A stretch of 24,312 nt of DNA from RGIG5327 sp045612485 (GTDB lineage: Bacteria > Verrucomicrobiota > Lentisphaeria > Victivallales > UBA1829): contig JAZKZE010000027.1 in the NCBI GenBank assembly GCA_045612485.1, positions 1 to 24,312 of the forward strand. Reading direction: 5' to 3'. The position numbers were made by a program, and so were the translations under genes. A model generated the notes under the pieces. It had not been told where the DNA came from. It was given only the letters and a program-made list of their open reading frames with translations, and made no database searches. Below, in pieces: positions 22,143-24,312 of this stretch (position 1 is the stretch's first letter; each line of letters starts with the position of its first letter).

Positions 22143-23139
22143 CGGCCGGACGGTAAATGTAACCATTACTGACGCCATTTGCAGCGGATTTTATGCAGAC
22201 TTGAAAAAGAAGCTGCTTGAAGCAGGGGAATATGATTCCATAGAGATCGATCTCTGTTCGGAAGGCGGGGTACTCACAGAGGCCTTCGCCTGCTACAACT
22301 TCCTGAAAGCGATCCCCCAGAAGGTCACTGTCACCGTGAACGGCTGGGCGGCTTCGGCGGCAACTTACCTGCTTATGGCAGCAGATGAAATCCGGATGTA
22401 CGAAAACAGCTTTTTGATGATTCATGAGCCTTCTCTTTTCTTGTTTGAAGATGTAAATTTGCAGGAAGCCGAAAAGATTTCCGCCGTTCTTACATCTATG
22501 AGAGACACTATTGTGCAGGCGTATCAGACAAAAACCGGGATTGATGCGGCAACATTGGAAATATATATGAGAGAGGAGACCTGGCTTTCCGCCGCAGAAG
22601 CGCAAGAACTTCGATTCTGCGACGGGATTTCCGGAACCGCTCTTTACACAGCAAAAATGGAAAATATGCCTGAAAAAATAAAGGAGAAAATCATGGCTGC
22701 AAAAACAAAAAAGACCGTCATGGATCAGGAAAATCTTGAAAAAGACGCAAAAAAAGAAGAGATCCCGCCTGCCGCGGAAGAAACAGAGCAGGAAGTGAAA
22801 GAAGATCCCCAGCCTGCTGCAGAAGGGGAAGAAAAAGAAGAAGATCCGCTGGAAGTTCTGGAAGCGAAAGTAAAGGCACTTGAAGAGGAAAATAAAGCCT
22901 TGAAAAAAGAAAACAGCGACCTGAAAGCAGAAAAAGAAACTGCTGAAACAGAACTTGCAGAAGTCAAAAACCGCGTGGAACGCATGACAGCAGGAGTAAA
23001 GAAGGAAGCTGCTCCCTGTAACGAAGGAAAAACCGTAAAGACCTGGAAAGAAGCAATGGCCGACTGCAAAGGCGATTACCTTCTTGCCAGAAAGAAATAT
23101 GCAGATATTTTCGCTGAAATGATGAAAGCAAACCGCTGA
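22123..23139 (+). CDS. Prohead protease (ClpP/S49-like) fused to scaffold region
   Basis: A 338-residue protein: the N-terminal ClpP-type peptidase has a Ser in GWAASAATYLLMAADEI (S78), His in MIHEP (H101) and the glycine-rich SEGG (46-49) typical of the fold. The C-terminal part (about 191-338) is charged, rich in Glu and Lys, with a coiled coil (KVKALEEENKALKKENSDL) resembling scaffold. This parallels lambda C. I chose ATG 22123 with AAGGAG (22111-22116) six bases upstream; ATG 22117 is too close to it. An internal start (22693) would give the free scaffold. The protease probably cleaves scaffold and portal during maturation. Confidence 0.88.
   Translation: MILIQNNGRTVNVTITDAICSGFYADLKKKLLEAGEYDSIEIDLCSEGGVLTEAFACYNFLKAIPQKVTVTVNGWAASAATYLLMAADEIRMYENSFLMIHEPSLFLFEDVNLQEAEKISAVLTSMRDTIVQAYQTKTGIDAATLEIYMREETWLSAAEAQELRFCDGISGTALYTAKMENMPEKIKEKIMAAKTKKTVMDQENLEKDAKKEEIPPAAEETEQEVKEDPQPAAEGEEKEEDPLEVLEAKVKALEEENKALKKENSDLKAEKETAETELAEVKNRVERMTAGVKKEAAPCNEGKTVKTWKEAMADCKGDYLLARKKYADIFAEMMKANR
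22693..23139 (+). CDS. Nested scaffold protein, internal in-frame start
   Basis: In the protease frame, ATG 22693 is preceded by AAGGAG at 22681-22686 with a 6-base spacer, an ideal site inside a coding region. It would yield a 148-residue acidic, coiled-coil scaffold (residues 191-338 of the protease) rich in Glu/Lys with a C-terminal helical tail (TWKEAMADCKGDYLLARKKYADIF), which is probably the capsid-contacting end. Lambda does the same with Nu3 inside C. The strong internal ribosome site is the evidence. The C-terminal tail is the more conserved part of such scaffolds. Confidence 0.72.
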   Translation: MAAKTKKTVMDQENLEKDAKKEEIPPAAEETEQEVKEDPQPAAEGEEKEEDPLEVLEAKVKALEEENKALKKENSDLKAEKETAETELAEVKNRVERMTAGVKKEAAPCNEGKTVKTWKEAMADCKGDYLLARKKYADIFAEMMKANR

Positions 23140-23152
23140 AGGAGAAAAAACC

Positions 23153-24055
23153 ATGCCTAAAGATTGGAAAACAGAAAACGGGTACAGACCCGACCTTGCC
23201 GCCCTTCCCGTAAACACCCCCATCGGTTTTATCGGGGAAAACTTTTACCCGGCAGAAAACAAAATTGAAAAGACCGGCGACACCTCCTATGTAGAGCTTG
23301 TGGCAGATTCCGCAGCACAGACCGACTACAAGGACGGCGACGCGCCCGCCGCAACTTTGATTGCGACAAAAGAAATCGCCTGGAATCTTGCCCGCTGCAT
23401 CAAACGCTATGGCGTGCCGAAGAAAGAAGTCTATGCAATCGGCAGCGTGGCAAAAGCCGACGAACTGGGAGGGAAAGCCGCAAAGCGTTCCGTCATGCGT
23501 GCCATTGAAGCCGCCCAGCTTACGAAAGTCTTTTCCGGCGACGGTACAAGCATTGCAAACGACGGGATCATTACCGGCATCCAGAGCGCGCTTTCCGCCA
23601 TTCGCTTGTATGAAGGTGAGAAGGTTCTTGCCTGCTCTTTTGCTACTTACAACAAGATCATCAACTCCGCCGAGATCGCTGCAAGAATGAGCTTCAACGG
23701 CTGGCTTGGTGAGACTGATTCCGTGCTTGGTCTGAAACCTGAAGTCCTGAAATCCATGCTTTCCAACGTATTCGGGATCAGCAGGGTACTGATCGGGGAT
23801 GACACGCTCACTCCCGCCGACAAGCTGGTGGTAGCAGCTCTTCCTTCCGCTGAAGAACTCAACTACAAACTCACTCCCGAACTGGGCAGAACTTTCAAAT
23901 TCATGCCCGACGGCAGCGAGCTTTTCGATATGGAATCTTTTGCCGATGAAAAAACCAAAACAAACTACTACGACGCAGAGTCCTTCTATGGCGTCGTGGA
24001 ATTCAACGCAGGTGCAAGAAAAGTCCTGAACTTTACTTCTGCGGCCGCTGAATGA
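23153..24055 (+). CDS. Major capsid protein
   Basis: A 300-residue protein directly after protease/scaffold, with a strong AAGGAG ribosome site. It has no clear sequence motif, as is usual for HK97-fold capsids, but length, position and the overall mixed composition fit. Residues such as QRYGVPKKEVYA-type segment (IKRYGVPKKEVYAIGS) and the C-terminal YDAESFYGVVEFNAGARKVLNF (typical closing strands) suit the fold. It lacks an obvious N-terminal prodomain; the scaffold is separate. It is followed after 8 nt by a head-completion gene. I am fairly confident of the role by synteny. Confidence 0.82.
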   Translation: MPKDWKTENGYRPDLAALPVNTPIGFIGENFYPAENKIEKTGDTSYVELVADSAAQTDYKDGDAPAATLIATKEIAWNLARCIKRYGVPKKEVYAIGSVAKADELGGKAAKRSVMRAIEAAQLTKVFSGDGTSIANDGIITGIQSALSAIRLYEGEKVLACSFATYNKIINSAEIAARMSFNGWLGETDSVLGLKPEVLKSMLSNVFGISRVLIGDDTLTPADKLVVAALPSAEELNYKLTPELGRTFKFMPDGSELFDMESFADEKTKTNYYDAESFYGVVEFNAGARKVLNFTSAAAE

Positions 24056-24063
24056 GGTAAAAA

Positions 24064-24312
24064 ATGAACCCTGTGAGCGTCCAAAAAAGACTTAAAAATA
24101 TAATCGGCAACGGCCTGCCGGTTGAATGTATGACTCCGTGGGGGAAGCTCACGGGTTCTTTTTCTGCTGTAAAAAATGAAGTTTTGCTTCTGACTTACGG
24201 CAGCATAGAAGACTATACTCTTTCCATACTCTTTGCCGAGGGGGACTTCCCTCCCGGCATCCTTCCCCGCAAAGGGGATTCCTTCACCGTGAAGGATAGA
24301 AAACTTTATGTC
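24064..24312 (+). CDS. Head-completion protein, 3' end outside window
   Basis: The first 83 residues of a gene that starts at ATG 24064 with GAGG upstream and runs off the window edge. The start (NPVSVQKRLKNIIGNGLPVE), a Thr/Gly-rich middle and a closing GDSFTVKDRKLYV are consistent with a small beta-rich head-closure/connector protein (lambda FII-like place) following the capsid gene. It is too short to assign a family with confidence. The window ends inside the gene, so no stop is visible. Confidence 0.6.
   Translation, partial: MNPVSVQKRLKNIIGNGLPVECMTPWGKLTGSFSAVKNEVLLLTYGSIEDYTLSILFAEGDFPPGILPRKGDSFTVKDRKLYV

Noticed and set aside
21132..22178. A 348-codon minus-strand frame
   Set aside because: It is antisense to the portal gene and has no motif or ribosome site context.
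22102..23223. A 373-codon minus-strand frame rich in Phe and Cys
   Set aside because: It is antisense to the Glu/Lys-rich protease-scaffold, which on the other strand reads as Phe/Leu/Ser. It has no independent support.

Overview
The window shows the left junction and about 22.6 kb of an integrated temperate phage (prophage) of the tailed dsDNA type, with a lambda-like head module. Positions 1 to about 1685 are host flank, and the prophage runs off the right edge. GC is moderate in the genes and very low in the control regions. Genes begin with AGGAG-like ribosome sites, are tightly packed and often overlap by 4 nt. I cannot name the host from sequence alone. The style of the proteins suggests a Gram-negative gut-type bacterium, perhaps of the PVC/Lentisphaerota group, but this is a low-confidence guess. 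No intact gene in the window ends in TAG.

Layout. (1) 1-1685, host side: the end of an ankyrin-repeat protein and a small protein sharing its C-terminal motif, two strong hairpins, and a decayed ISL3-type transposase fragment. (2) 1686-1737: the 3' half of a tRNA-Arg(TCT) gene, which marks the attachment site. It is followed by an 11-bp tandem repeat and a tyrosine integrase. (3) 3025-5822, minus strand: a lysogeny operon of S24-type repressor, HipA-like kinase, DUF3037 protein and zinc-ribbon membrane protein. (4) 5823-6009: a divergent control region with two good promoters and repeated AGTAAAGTAAATAA operators. (5) 6010-16421: early genes. These are small regulators and membrane peptides, a protein split by one in-frame TAG, an ERF annealing protein, a possible ssDNA-binding partner, an ERCC4 nuclease, a RecD2-like helicase, a DUF4406 protein, a Toprim-ATPase primase-helicase, a dense iteron-like repeat field (candidate replication origin), a PD-(D/E)XK nuclease and a possible HTH regulator. 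(6) 16422-24312: a candidate packaging-site region, terminase small and large subunits, three unassigned virion-type genes, a gpW-like connector, portal, ClpP-like prohead protease with a nested scaffold, major capsid protein and a head-completion gene cut by the window end.

How it works together. In the lysogen the repressor promoter would drive the repressor and, by read-through, the HipA-like/DUF3037/zinc-ribbon genes, so these are expressed while the phage is silent and may act in host protection or stability. On induction the rightward promoter would switch on recombination and replication genes, with the repeat field right after the primase-helicase as the likely origin. The terminase and head genes then build and fill capsids. 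The parts most worth a second look are the repeat field at 14498-14840, the Z-DNA-type tract beside it, the HipA-like/DUF3037 pair, and the single amber codon at 7724.
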